From Thaumasiovibrio sp047250365 (GTDB lineage: Bacteria; Pseudomonadota; Gammaproteobacteria; Enterobacterales; Vibrionaceae), in contig NZ_JBLBVL010000017.1 in NCBI RefSeq assembly GCF_047250365.1, positions 1-64,000 on the forward strand: a stretch of DNA of 64,000 bases, in the 5' to 3' direction. Of the stretch, positions 54,510-63,591 are shown piece by piece. The first letter of the stretch is position 1. Every line of letters starts with the position of its first letter. The notes beneath the pieces are model-generated. The model made no database searches. It saw only the letters and a list, made by a program, of their open reading frames with translations, and had not been told where the DNA came from. The position numbers were made by a program, and so were the translations under genes.

Positions 54510-57500
54510 ATGGAAAGTACTAAGAATGACGATAAAATCATTGGAACAGACAGCGACGACAACATTGATGCGCTAGCCGGAAATGATGAAGTCTTGGCGA
54601 AAGAAGGCGATGATTTTGTTGTCGGTGGTGAAGGGAGTGACACAATATCAGGCGCGCAAGGCAATGACACCATTTTCGGTGATCTCGAATATGGCAATGA
54701 CACGGAAGAGCCTAGTGCTCCCGCTGAGACAGATACATGGGGCAATGCGCAGACCGTTTACCAATATGAAGCAACGGCCGAAGAAAAAGAGAACCCAACA
54801 CACAGTGCTCGACTAGGAAATTACCTCGTTGACGACAATGGTTCCATTAATATTAAGTTCACTACACAACAAAATCATGGCGACATTACTTTAATCCTTA
54901 TGGATGAAAATGGTAATGAAGTTGACAGAGTCAGTGCACAAACCGATGAAAATGGCCAAATCCTTGTTGACTATACCTATAGCAATCAGCAATTCAATGG
55001 CGATGCCGCGGTAACATTTTCACTCATCGACAGCAATGGGCAACCGATAAATGACATCGAATCGGCGAGCATCATTGCGAATAACATCTATGATGACATC
55101 ATCAGTGGTGGTGAAGGAGATGATGTCATCTTTGGTCAGCAAGGCAGTGACACCATTGACGGTGGAGCGGGAAATGACTTCCTTGATGGCGATATCAATG
55201 ATGACTATCTCAGTGGTGGATTAGGCGACGATACGTTAATTGGTGGTAATGGTAACGATACCCTGCTCGGTGGTGATGGTGTCGATACGCTGCTTGGCAG
55301 TGATGGCGACGATACACTTTATGGCGGAGCTGGTAACGATACCCTGCTCGGCGAGTTAGGCAACGACACCATATATGGCGGTGAAGGTGCCGACGTCATT
55401 ATTGGTGATGACGGTGATGATCAGCTTTATGGCGCTGAAGGTGATGATATAGCCATTGGCGGTGATGGTAATGATGTCGTCCGAGGTGGTGATGGCAATG
55501 ATGAAATTCACGGTGATGCCGGTGATGATCACTTAACCGGCGACGCCGGCAACGACTTCATCATGGGTGGTAGCGGAGACGACAACATTTCTGGTGGTGC
55601 CGACGATGATCTTCTATTAGGTGGCGATGACAACGACACTCTTTCTGGCGGCGATGGTAACGATGTGGTCCTTGGTGAGCTGGGCGATGATGTTGTCTCC
55701 GGTGGCGATGGACACGACGAACTCCATGGCGGTGAAGGGAATGATGTCCTCAGTGGTGACAGTGGCGACGATGTCCTATTCGCAGGATCGGGCAATGACC
55801 GACTGGATGGTGGTGCAGGCAACGATACATTGCATGCAAATGAAGGCGATGATGTCATCTCAGCGGGTGATGGGGATGACTTTATCTTCGCAGGGGATGG
55901 TAATGATACGATCGATGCTGGGAGCGGCAACGATACTATCTATGGTGAAACCGGAAATAATACCATTACGGCGGGCACCGGTGACGATACCGTCTACGCT
56001 GCCGACGGTGATGATAGCATTAATACTGCCGATGGCTTAGACACCGTTTACGCAGGTGCTGGCGATAATAGGATATCGACCGGTAACGATAACGACACAG
56101 TTTATGCCGAAGGCGGTCATGACGACATCAACACTGGCTCTGGCGACGACATTATCTATGCCGGAGATGGTAACAATACCCTCTCCGCTGGCGACGGCGA
56201 CGATAAAATATTTGCAGGTGGCGGAGATGACACGGTTTATACCGGAGATGGTAACGATGAAGCTTATACCGGCGCTGGTGCTGACGAGATAAATGCTGGC
56301 GCAGGCGATGACAAAATCTTCGCTGGCGAAGGTGACGATATCATCAAAGGCATCAGCGGAAATAACCAACTTTATGGTGAGGGCGGCAATGACACAATTG
56401 ATGCAGGTAGCAACGCCTCTACCCTCTTTGGTGGACATGGCGACGATCACCTCACTGGGTCTAAAGAAGACGACCATCTACTGGGCGGCAATGATAACGA
56501 CACACTCATCGGTGGCCTTGGCAACGATACACTCGAAGGTGAATCCGGTGAAGATACACTGCTCGGCGGAAGCGGTGACGATGTCCTGCTGGGTGGTGGC
56601 AGCAACGACAACCTTGATGGTGGCGCTGGTAACGATGTCCTTGTTGGCGGCAGTGGCGATGACACCCTTTATGGTAAAGACGGCGATGATATCCTCGTCG
56701 GGGATGCGGGTAATGATCGACTCGATGGCGGACTAGGACGCTCCGAGCTTTATGGCGGTGATGGCAACGATACCCTTATCAGTCAAGGTGAAGATGACAT
56801 CCTCAGTGGCGGTGATGGTGATGACACAATATCGGCCGGTGATGGGGATAATCTTGTTTTTGCAGGCTCTGGCGATGATACCGTCCTAACTGGCGATGGT
56901 AATGACACCATCTTTGCTGACTCAGGACAAAACACCCTATCGAGTGGACTTGGTGACGACACCATCTATGGTGGTATCGACAACGACGACATTAAATCCG
57001 GAGCTGGGCAAGATGAAATATACAGTGGTGATGGCCACGATCTTATTGATGCTGGTGAGGGCAACGATCACATAGATGCTGGCAGCGGTAACGATACAAT
57101 CCATGCTGGTGATGGCGATGATGCCGTGTTTGGTGGTGGTGGTAACGATACACTTATTGGCGGCCAAGGTGCAGATTACCTCGCAGGTGGTGCCGGTAAT
57201 GACACCATCGAGGATGATGGTAGTGATATTGTTCTTGGCGAAGCGGGTGATGATACATTGATTGCAGCAGAAACAGGTAGCCACCAAATCTATGGCGGTG
57301 AAGGCAATGACATGCTCATCGGTAGTGATGCCAGCGATACCCTCTATGGCGGTGCTGATAACGATACAATAAATAGTGCTGGCGGCGACGATACTCTCTT
57401 TGCCGGCGATGGAAACGACACCATAAACAGTGGCGATGGCGATGATATCGTCTACGGAGAAGCCGGTAATAACACCATCAACCTTGGTGAAGGCGAAAAC

Positions 57501-59156
57501 CGCTTATTTGGAGGGACTGGAAAAGATAACGTTATATCCGGAAGTGGCCAAGACACCCTTTCTGGCGCCGACGGCGACGACACCATCAATGCTGGTGCTG
57601 GCGACGATTATCTCGAAGGCGGTGCAGGTAACGACCGCCTTCAAGGCGCATTAGGCGATGACATACTGGAAGGTGGTGTTGGCAACGATACCCTAGAAGG
57701 CGGTGATGGAAACGACAAACTGTTTGCTGGTGAAGGCAGTGATACATTACTCGGTGGTGATGGCGATGATGAGTTACACGGTCACAGTGGTACCAACACC
57801 CTTGATGGCGGAGCAGGCCAAGACACCATTTATGGCGGCGTAGATCAAGATACTGTCGATGGAGGTTCAGGTAACGACCGTATCGAGACCTTTACTGGTG
57901 ATGACCATATTTTTGGTAACCTCGGCGATGACACCATCAATGCAGGTAGCGGTAACAACATTATCGATGGCGGTGATGGCGACGACATTATTGTCGCGGG
58001 AGATGGTAATAATACCGTTAACGAGACTGGTAGCGGTAGTGACGAAATAACTCTAGGAAACGGAAACAATACGGTTTCGTCCGGCGATGGCGCCGATACC
58101 ATCACGACAGGTAGCGGAAACGATCTGATTGATGGTGGTGATGACGCCGATACGATAAAAGCTGGCAGTGGTGACGACACGATCTACGGCGGGAGTGGTA
58201 ACGATCGCTTGTATGGCCAAGATGGCGCCGATCTGATTGAAGGTGGCGACGGTAACGATTCTATCTACGGTGGTTCCGGTGACGACCTTATTTCAGGCCA
58301 GAGTGGTGCTGACTTCATCAAAGGTGATGGCGGTAATGATACCTTATTCGGGGGAGCAGATAACGATACCCTACGAGGAGGAGGCAACGACGATACGCTA
58401 TTTGGTGAGACAGGCAATGATAAGCTGTTTGGTGATGCTGGTGCCGACGCATTATACGGCGCAGAAGGTAACGATACGCTAGATGGCGGTAGTGGCGACG
58501 ACAACCTCAGCGGTGGTATCGGTAACGACACCCTACTCGGTGGCAACAATAACGATATGTTAGACGGAGGTGATGGCGACGACAGTCTCAGTGGGGGCAA
58601 TCAAGACGACATATTGTTTGGTCAATCGGGTAATGATGTCCTCGACGGCGGTAGTGGCCTAGATCAACTGTATGGTGGTAGCGGCAATGATGTGCTGATA
58701 TTTGATAACGAAGAGATTGAAAACTCTGACGGTGTTACAGCCTATTTTAGTGGTGGTAGTGGTGTTGATATCCTTTCCGTTGATGCGGAGCCCTCTGGTC
58801 AGGTGATCGACATGACACAAACTGCCTTCCAAGAACTCGAAGGCGTCGTGGTCGAGGCGAATGACACACAGATAAAAGTAGGCTTAGACAAAGTACTATA
58901 CAATAGCAGCGCTGAAGAGAGCAGCAGTCAATTTGTTGTTACAGGTGCGGATAAACTCGATCTAGATGGCCAAGGTTGGGAAATGGCTGAAGCTACGCCA
59001 GCTATGGCAGATGACCTACAAGCGACCTACGAAGCGAGCAATATTGATACTAACTCCTTATATGGCTACACCTTTACCAATACTGAAGGCAAGGAAGTGA
59101 CCATCTGGAGTGACAGCGATATAGAGGATATCTCATTTAACGGTTCTGAGTTGTAA
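54510..59156 (+). CDS. giant RTX calcium-binding repeat protein
   Basis: A 1548-residue, strongly acidic protein, nearly all RTX. A short N-terminal repeat block (about 10-60) is followed by a non-repeat Ig/cadherin-like segment (about 70-190, with YLVDDNGSINIKF and DENGQILVDYTYSN), then about 1200 residues of GGxGxDxLx-type nonapeptides (an estimated 130 units), and a C-terminal part of about 150 residues with no repeats ending SDIEDISFNGSEL, which should be the type I secretion signal. There is no Sec signal and no catalytic domain. ATG 54510 has GAGGT 7 bases upstream. A role as a secreted calcium-dependent matrix protein or adhesin is inferred. Confidence 0.9.
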   Translation: MESTKNDDKIIGTDSDDNIDALAGNDEVLAKEGDDFVVGGEGSDTISGAQGNDTIFGDLEYGNDTEEPSAPAETDTWGNAQTVYQYEATAEEKENPTHSARLGNYLVDDNGSINIKFTTQQNHGDITLILMDENGNEVDRVSAQTDENGQILVDYTYSNQQFNGDAAVTFSLIDSNGQPINDIESASIIANNIYDDIISGGEGDDVIFGQQGSDTIDGGAGNDFLDGDINDDYLSGGLGDDTLIGGNGNDTLLGGDGVDTLLGSDGDDTLYGGAGNDTLLGELGNDTIYGGEGADVIIGDDGDDQLYGAEGDDIAIGGDGNDVVRGGDGNDEIHGDAGDDHLTGDAGNDFIMGGSGDDNISGGADDDLLLGGDDNDTLSGGDGNDVVLGELGDDVVSGGDGHDELHGGEGNDVLSGDSGDDVLFAGSGNDRLDGGAGNDTLHANEGDDVISAGDGDDFIFAGDGNDTIDAGSGNDTIYGETGNNTITAGTGDDTVYAADGDDSINTADGLDTVYAGAGDNRISTGNDNDTVYAEGGHDDINTGSGDDIIYAGDGNNTLSAGDGDDKIFAGGGDDTVYTGDGNDEAYTGAGADEINAGAGDDKIFAGEGDDIIKGISGNNQLYGEGGNDTIDAGSNASTLFGGHGDDHLTGSKEDDHLLGGNDNDTLIGGLGNDTLEGESGEDTLLGGSGDDVLLGGGSNDNLDGGAGNDVLVGGSGDDTLYGKDGDDILVGDAGNDRLDGGLGRSELYGGDGNDTLISQGEDDILSGGDGDDTISAGDGDNLVFAGSGDDTVLTGDGNDTIFADSGQNTLSSGLGDDTIYGGIDNDDIKSGAGQDEIYSGDGHDLIDAGEGNDHIDAGSGNDTIHAGDGDDAVFGGGGNDTLIGGQGADYLAGGAGNDTIEDDGSDIVLGEAGDDTLIAAETGSHQIYGGEGNDMLIGSDASDTLYGGADNDTINSAGGDDTLFAGDGNDTINSGDGDDIVYGEAGNNTINLGEGENRLFGGTGKDNVISGSGQDTLSGADGDDTINAGAGDDYLEGGAGNDRLQGALGDDILEGGVGNDTLEGGDGNDKLFAGEGSDTLLGGDGDDELHGHSGTNTLDGGAGQDTIYGGVDQDTVDGGSGNDRIETFTGDDHIFGNLGDDTINAGSGNNIIDGGDGDDIIVAGDGNNTVNETGSGSDEITLGNGNNTVSSGDGADTITTGSGNDLIDGGDDADTIKAGSGDDTIYGGSGNDRLYGQDGADLIEGGDGNDSIYGGSGDDLISGQSGADFIKGDGGNDTLFGGADNDTLRGGGNDDTLFGETGNDKLFGDAGADALYGAEGNDTLDGGSGDDNLSGGIGNDTLLGGNNNDMLDGGDGDDSLSGGNQDDILFGQSGNDVLDGGSGLDQLYGGSGNDVLIFDNEEIENSDGVTAYFSGGSGVDILSVDAEPSGQVIDMTQTAFQELEGVVVEANDTQIKVGLDKVLYNSSAEESSSQFVVTGADKLDLDGQGWEMAEATPAMADDLQATYEASNIDTNSLYGYTFTNTEGKEVTIWSDSDIEDISFNGSEL

Positions 59157-59182
59157 TCATACCGCGTATATTTAAATCAACG

Positions 59183-59213
59183 AAAGCCACTCAACATTGA
59201 GTGGCTTCCTTTT
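59183..59213. terminator. bidirectional terminator between convergent RTX and secretion genes
   Basis: The 11-base stem AAGCCACTCAA/TTGAGTGGCTT with a two-base loop lies 27 bases after the RTX stop codon. It is followed by CCTTTT on the plus strand, with A residues before it for the other strand. Confidence 0.7.
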
Positions 59214-59248
59214 ATACCAATAACACTATTTCAAATACGATAACCTAC

Positions 59249-60079
59249 TTAGTTTCTTAGACAAAGCTTGCGATTCTGGGCGGTAATAGCACTATCATTA
59301 GAGATTACAAAGAAATAGAAATCTGATTCCATTTCATACTTCTGAATGAAAGTCAGCATATGGCTCAGCACACTTTTCGCTTCATTGTATCGATAGAGGT
59401 AATCTTTATCGCATTCATTAATCACATCTAAATCTACCCGAAGCCGATCAAACTTTGTCATTAACTGATTAACTCTTTTCTCGTTGTTTGCTTGCCTTGC
59501 TGATTCTGCATACAGCGTTTCGAACTCTTCTTTACGCTGCTCCCACTCATCAACCGCAGATATTTTCTTCGACACCTCTTCTTCTTGTGCTTTCAACTTA
59601 CTTCTTTGCATATCCAGCTGATTTTGCTGCTGCGCTAACTGCAACCGCTGCGTTTCTGTCTGTTTTTTCAAATTTCGCTGATAGTTCGCTTTCAATGACA
59701 CAATGCGCTGATCCTGCTTTTTAAGCTTAGCCTGAGCAGAGGCTAACGCCTGTTGTACCTGTTCTAGCGCATCCCTCTCATCAGCCAAGTGTTCATTTTT
59801 TCGTGCAATGATTAACGCTGCATCACTCACAGCCAATTCAAGATCAGCGATTTTTATCTCTTGCTGCATTATGAGGGCTTGTTGCTCTTCTGCCGCTTGT
59901 TGCGAGATTAAGGAGTGGGTCAATAATCTATCATTGTAGTTACTGTTAGCCACGGCAAGCCAAATTATCACGCCCAGTAAGACAAAAAATACCCCCACCG
60001 TGCACCCAACAGTCATCTTCACTTTACCTAATGGGAGTGTTAGAAAGCTCTTAGATTTGGTGATTCTTTTTCTTTCCAT
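59249..60079 (-). CDS. single-pass membrane coiled-coil protein
   Basis: A 276-residue protein of unknown family. A basic N-terminus and one membrane helix (about residues 22-45) are followed by a long coiled coil (about 60-215) rich in Q, A, K and E, then a short C-terminal domain with two cysteines (NECDKDYLYRY, RKLCLRN). It is the last gene of the minus-strand secretion operon, 12 bases after the zinc-ribbon gene. The architecture suggests a periplasmic rod or spacer, perhaps holding the exporter or the RTX protein. It differs from HlyD in lacking lipoyl and barrel domains. Confidence 0.6.
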   Translation of the reverse strand: MERKRITKSKSFLTLPLGKVKMTVGCTVGVFFVLLGVIIWLAVANSNYNDRLLTHSLISQQAAEEQQALIMQQEIKIADLELAVSDAALIIARKNEHLADERDALEQVQQALASAQAKLKKQDQRIVSLKANYQRNLKKQTETQRLQLAQQQNQLDMQRSKLKAQEEEVSKKISAVDEWEQRKEEFETLYAESARQANNEKRVNQLMTKFDRLRVDLDVINECDKDYLYRYNEAKSVLSHMLTFIQKYEMESDFYFFVISNDSAITAQNRKLCLRN

Positions 60080-60091
60080 TTTAAACCCCTA

Positions 60092-60346
60092 CTAGACTTG
60101 AGATTCTCGGACTTTAACATGGCACTTCGGGCACAAATACGACGTATTCTCTATTTGTTGATGGCAATATGGACATAACATGTGCCGCCTATCTTTACTG
60201 TAATACATCAAGATAACGCCAATAGGACCCAATACGTAACCCAATAAAACGCCAGCAATAAAATTGCCTTTTCGATAACCAAGCCAGGCTGAACAAACAA
60301 AAAAACAGAAATAAAAACCTAACCAAAACCCTATTGATATCGACAC
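60092..60346 (-). CDS. small zinc-ribbon membrane protein
   Basis: An 84-residue protein with two hydrophobic segments (about 5-20 and 28-48) and a C-terminal zinc ribbon: LCPYCHQQI followed by LCPKCHVKV, two CxxC pairs 15 residues apart. Such short membrane proteins with a cytoplasmic ribbon are common but uncharacterised. It lies 9 bases after the HlyD-type gene and 12 before the coiled-coil gene, so it belongs to the secretion operon. A role in exporter assembly is a guess. Confidence 0.6.
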   Translation of the reverse strand: MSISIGFWLGFYFCFFVCSAWLGYRKGNFIAGVLLGYVLGPIGVILMYYSKDRRHMLCPYCHQQIENTSYLCPKCHVKVRESQV

Positions 60347-60355
60347 ACCATCCTC

Positions 60356-61654
60356 CTATGACTCTCTGAATGAGCGGTAATATGAATTAAACAATGGGGC
60401 TGTAAAGTAATCCCAAAACGTTCTCTCCTCTAACAAAATAAACACCTCCGCTGGCATTCCTGGGTAGAGGGCTACATTAGGCAGGAGGGATAATTCAGCT
60501 TGATCCAATTTCACCCGAACCAAATATCCAGAAGGCGCATCCTTTCCGTCATTTTGCAATCGGTCAGCAGCGACATACACCACTTCCCCCGTTACTGGAG
60601 GAATACGGCGAACACTGTACGCACTCAACCTAACTTGTGCTGGCAACCCTTCAAACACGACATCAATATCTTCTGGTTTCACCAAGGCTTCAACAATGAG
60701 ATCATCACTATCAGGAACGATTTCCATAATCACATCGCCAGCATTAACCACTCCCCCAATGCTATGCACATTTAATCCAACAACCGTGCCAGTATGCTCA
60801 CTGCGTATGGTTACCCTCGCTCGAACATCCGATGCGGCAGTCAAAGCTTGTTTAACATCCCGTAACTCAAGCTCGATCTCTGCTAACGCATTAGACAGCC
60901 CTTGTTGCGCTTCAATTTTATCCGCTTCGTTTTGCTGTTCCAGTGCGGCCAATTGACGCAATAACACCTCGGCTTCTGCGGTTAGCTCAGCAGTTTGCGC
61001 ATCAACTGACGCTTGGTGACGCTGTAACTCCAACATCTTGGTTTTCGAAACAAACCCTTTCTTCAGTAGGCCGGCGGTCATATCAATCTCTTGATTTACC
61101 AGTGAGAGCTGGCGTTGAACCGCTTTGAGTTGAAAGCCAATCCCGCGAGAGCGTTCTTCTAACAGCATTTTTTGTTGTTGATATTGGTTTTGCATTAACT
61201 CTCTACGCAATACTGCCTGTTGGAACTGCAATTTTTGTGCACTTCGAATATTGATCTGATCTTGCATATCAATAACCAGTTCACTATCGTCTTGCCATGT
61301 AATGTCAGCCCCTTCATCCAACTCGGTTTTAATACGATCATGCTCCGCTTGTAAACTGGCAGCTTTTAACGTTAAGCGACGAAAATCTGCCTCTGCTGTG
61401 CTATTCGATAACTCCACCAAAAGGTCGCCTTGTTCGACATGCTGACCTTCCTTAACAAAGATTGATTTAACCCACCCGCCTTTTAAGTGCTGTATTTTTT
61501 TACGTTGTGTTTCAACAACCAATTGCCCCGAGGATATTGCAGCAGAGCTCAATGGCTGGGTCATCGACCACAATAAAAATCCGCCAACGGTTAACGCTAT
61601 AAATAGCGTCCCAAATAGAATTAATGAGCGAGTGTTAAAATTCTCAGGTGTCAT
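60356..61654 (-). CDS. HlyD-family type I secretion adaptor
   Basis: The periplasmic adaptor (membrane fusion protein) that joins the ABC exporter to a TolC-type channel. The 432-residue protein has one N-terminal membrane helix (about 12-32), a split lipoyl domain (LKGGWVKSIFVKEGQHVEQGDLLVEL near 55 and the matching VVGLNVHSIGGVVNAGDVIMEI near 280), a long coiled coil (about 85-260) and a beta-barrel domain toward the C-terminus. It is of the PrtE/AprE/HlyD type. It starts 2 bases after the ABC gene stop codon. Confidence 0.93.
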   Translation of the reverse strand: MTPENFNTRSLILFGTLFIALTVGGFLLWSMTQPLSSAAISSGQLVVETQRKKIQHLKGGWVKSIFVKEGQHVEQGDLLVELSNSTAEADFRRLTLKAASLQAEHDRIKTELDEGADITWQDDSELVIDMQDQINIRSAQKLQFQQAVLRRELMQNQYQQQKMLLEERSRGIGFQLKAVQRQLSLVNQEIDMTAGLLKKGFVSKTKMLELQRHQASVDAQTAELTAEAEVLLRQLAALEQQNEADKIEAQQGLSNALAEIELELRDVKQALTAASDVRARVTIRSEHTGTVVGLNVHSIGGVVNAGDVIMEIVPDSDDLIVEALVKPEDIDVVFEGLPAQVRLSAYSVRRIPPVTGEVVYVAADRLQNDGKDAPSGYLVRVKLDQAELSLLPNVALYPGMPAEVFILLEERTFWDYFTAPLFNSYYRSFRES

Positions 61655-61656
61655 CG

Positions 61657-63381
61657 TTATATCCCTTCATGCTTTTTGACGCTGGGAATAGGTGGGGGCG
61701 TTGAACGTGACGGCTCTGTATTCACCTCTTCGAGTAGCCCGATAAACTTGTCACTGGTTCCCGCTTTGTCAACTTTGCCTTCTTTTAAAACAATGACCCA
61801 GTCCATTTGTCTCAAGAACCCTGGACGATGACTGATCATGACCACGGTAATTTTATTTTCTCGGCAGTATTGCAATACGATGGAGAGTGCCACCTCCCCT
61901 TCAGGATCTAAGTTTGAATTCGGCTCATCAAGAACGAGCATGCTCGGATTAGAAAAAATAGCCCTTGCCAAACCAATACGTTGCTTCTGTCCGCCAGAAA
62001 TCTGAATGCCTCCCTCGCCGATATAAGTGTCATAGCCTTGAGGAAGCGAGACGATCAGTTCATGAATACAAGCTAAACGTGCCGCATGTACAATATCTTC
62101 ATCCTCCGCCTCGGAAAAACGGCAGATATTTTGCGCAACAGTTCCAGATAACAGTCCCACCTCTTGTGGCAGGTAGCCAATATGTTGGCCGAATTGCAGC
62201 TCAGGCCAGAGATCGATCCCTGCGCCATCAATTTTAATCGACCCCGTAGTTGGTTTATGAATACCCATGATTAATTGAGCGAGTGTCGACTTTCCAGACC
62301 CACTATTGCCAAGGATGGCTAAAGCATTGCCTGCTCCCAGTTTGAAACTAATACCTTGTAAAACTGGGTGGGCTTGCCCTAGAAACTTTAAACCGACATT
62401 TTTTAACAGCAGCTCTCCTGCTGGAATTGGCAGGGCGGTTTTAACAACCAACGCATTATTCTCTTCCATTGCACTTATTCTGCGATAAGCAAGATACGCA
62501 CTGTACCAACCCTTCCACCCACTTACTGCTTGCTCAAAAGGCGATAAGACCCGCGCCATAATGATGGAGCTCGCAATAATTGTGCCTGCACCGATCTGAT
62601 TATCTAACACAAGCACTACGCCAAGCGTAATCACCAATACTTGTAGTAGAGCTCTAATATAACGGCTAATGGCTAATAGTTGACCTGTTTTATTGTTGGT
62701 TTTCCATTGCAGTTTTAATAACGTTAAATTCTTCTTTCTCCATTGAGCCCCTATACTCTCTGCCATTCCCATCGCGCGCAATGTTGGTGCATTTCTCAAG
62801 TAATTGTTTAGCTCCATACCCACCAGCATTCCCTGCTGTTGTGCCTCGTCATTGGCCCGCCTTGCTGTATACATCATCACTACAGCCAAGACTGAAAATA
62901 TCGCACTCCCCGCCAAAGCCAGCATTCCTATCGACGGATGTAATACAAATAAAATCCCCAGGAAGATAGGAACCCAAGGAATGTCGAAAATCGCGGATGT
63001 AGAAGGTGTGACCAAAAAGTTTCTTAGTTCTGTCAGGTCTTGTAATCCACGCTTTTCAACCCGATTACGCATTGAGGACTGACGAATGCTCTCGGCTAAC
63101 ATGTGCGAACTCAGTGCAACATCAAGCTTTAGGCCTGCTTTTTGTAGTAACAGTGTTCGGATATGTTCAATAACAGACTGAGCGGTTAATAAACCAACGG
63201 CTAGCACAAAAAGAGACACTAACGTATCGATACTGCCACTGCCTAACACCCTATCAAACAATTGCAGGGAGTATAAAGGCAGTGTCAGTACTAAAAAGTT
63301 AATCGCAATACTAAAAAGAACAACGAATACCATGTCACGCCGGCAGTTCTGTAAAGCGGATAATACAATATGTTTGAGCAC
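61657..63381 (-). CDS. type I secretion ABC exporter (PrtD-type permease/ATPase)
   Basis: The inner-membrane ATPase of a type I secretion system. The 574-residue protein has a six-helix membrane domain (about 15-300) and an ATPase domain with Walker A GNSGSGKST at 358-366, signature ISGGQKQR from 461, Walker B MLVLDE at 481-486 and the H-loop histidine in MISHRPGF. There is no N-terminal peptidase or peptidase-like domain, which fits the PrtD/AprD class exporting RTX proteins. It is the first gene of the operon, whose likely cargo is the convergent RTX protein. Confidence 0.95.
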   Translation of the reverse strand: MLKHIVLSALQNCRRDMVFVVLFSIAINFLVLTLPLYSLQLFDRVLGSGSIDTLVSLFVLAVGLLTAQSVIEHIRTLLLQKAGLKLDVALSSHMLAESIRQSSMRNRVEKRGLQDLTELRNFLVTPSTSAIFDIPWVPIFLGILFVLHPSIGMLALAGSAIFSVLAVVMMYTARRANDEAQQQGMLVGMELNNYLRNAPTLRAMGMAESIGAQWRKKNLTLLKLQWKTNNKTGQLLAISRYIRALLQVLVITLGVVLVLDNQIGAGTIIASSIIMARVLSPFEQAVSGWKGWYSAYLAYRRISAMEENNALVVKTALPIPAGELLLKNVGLKFLGQAHPVLQGISFKLGAGNALAILGNSGSGKSTLAQLIMGIHKPTTGSIKIDGAGIDLWPELQFGQHIGYLPQEVGLLSGTVAQNICRFSEAEDEDIVHAARLACIHELIVSLPQGYDTYIGEGGIQISGGQKQRIGLARAIFSNPSMLVLDEPNSNLDPEGEVALSIVLQYCRENKITVVMISHRPGFLRQMDWVIVLKEGKVDKAGTSDKFIGLLEEVNTEPSRSTPPPIPSVKKHEGI

Positions 63382-63591
63382 AGCCCCTCCAATACGAATA
63401 TTTGCCTATTAAGTATAGAAGAGGTGGTCGTTTTTTCAGGCAATGGAGGGGGATTAAGTCAGTTTTCTGCGCTTTACATAAAAAGCATGATTAAAACCAC
63501 GCTTTAGAAAACTGGATTGTTTGTATTATGCATACATTTGGTTTATACCTTTAATATCATGCGCTTATTACTTGGTCTTTAATTCGAAAAA

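Noticed and set aside
55529..58600. Many long open frames on both alternate strands inside the RTX gene
   Set aside because: They follow from the periodic GGTGATGGCAACGAT-type repeats; their products are low-complexity (S/P/T-rich) and have no ribosome-binding sites.
54510..59156. Tandem DNA repeats in the RTX gene considered as a CRISPR or satellite array
   Set aside because: The periodicity is that of translated 9-residue repeats with codon variation; there are no identical repeats with unique spacers.
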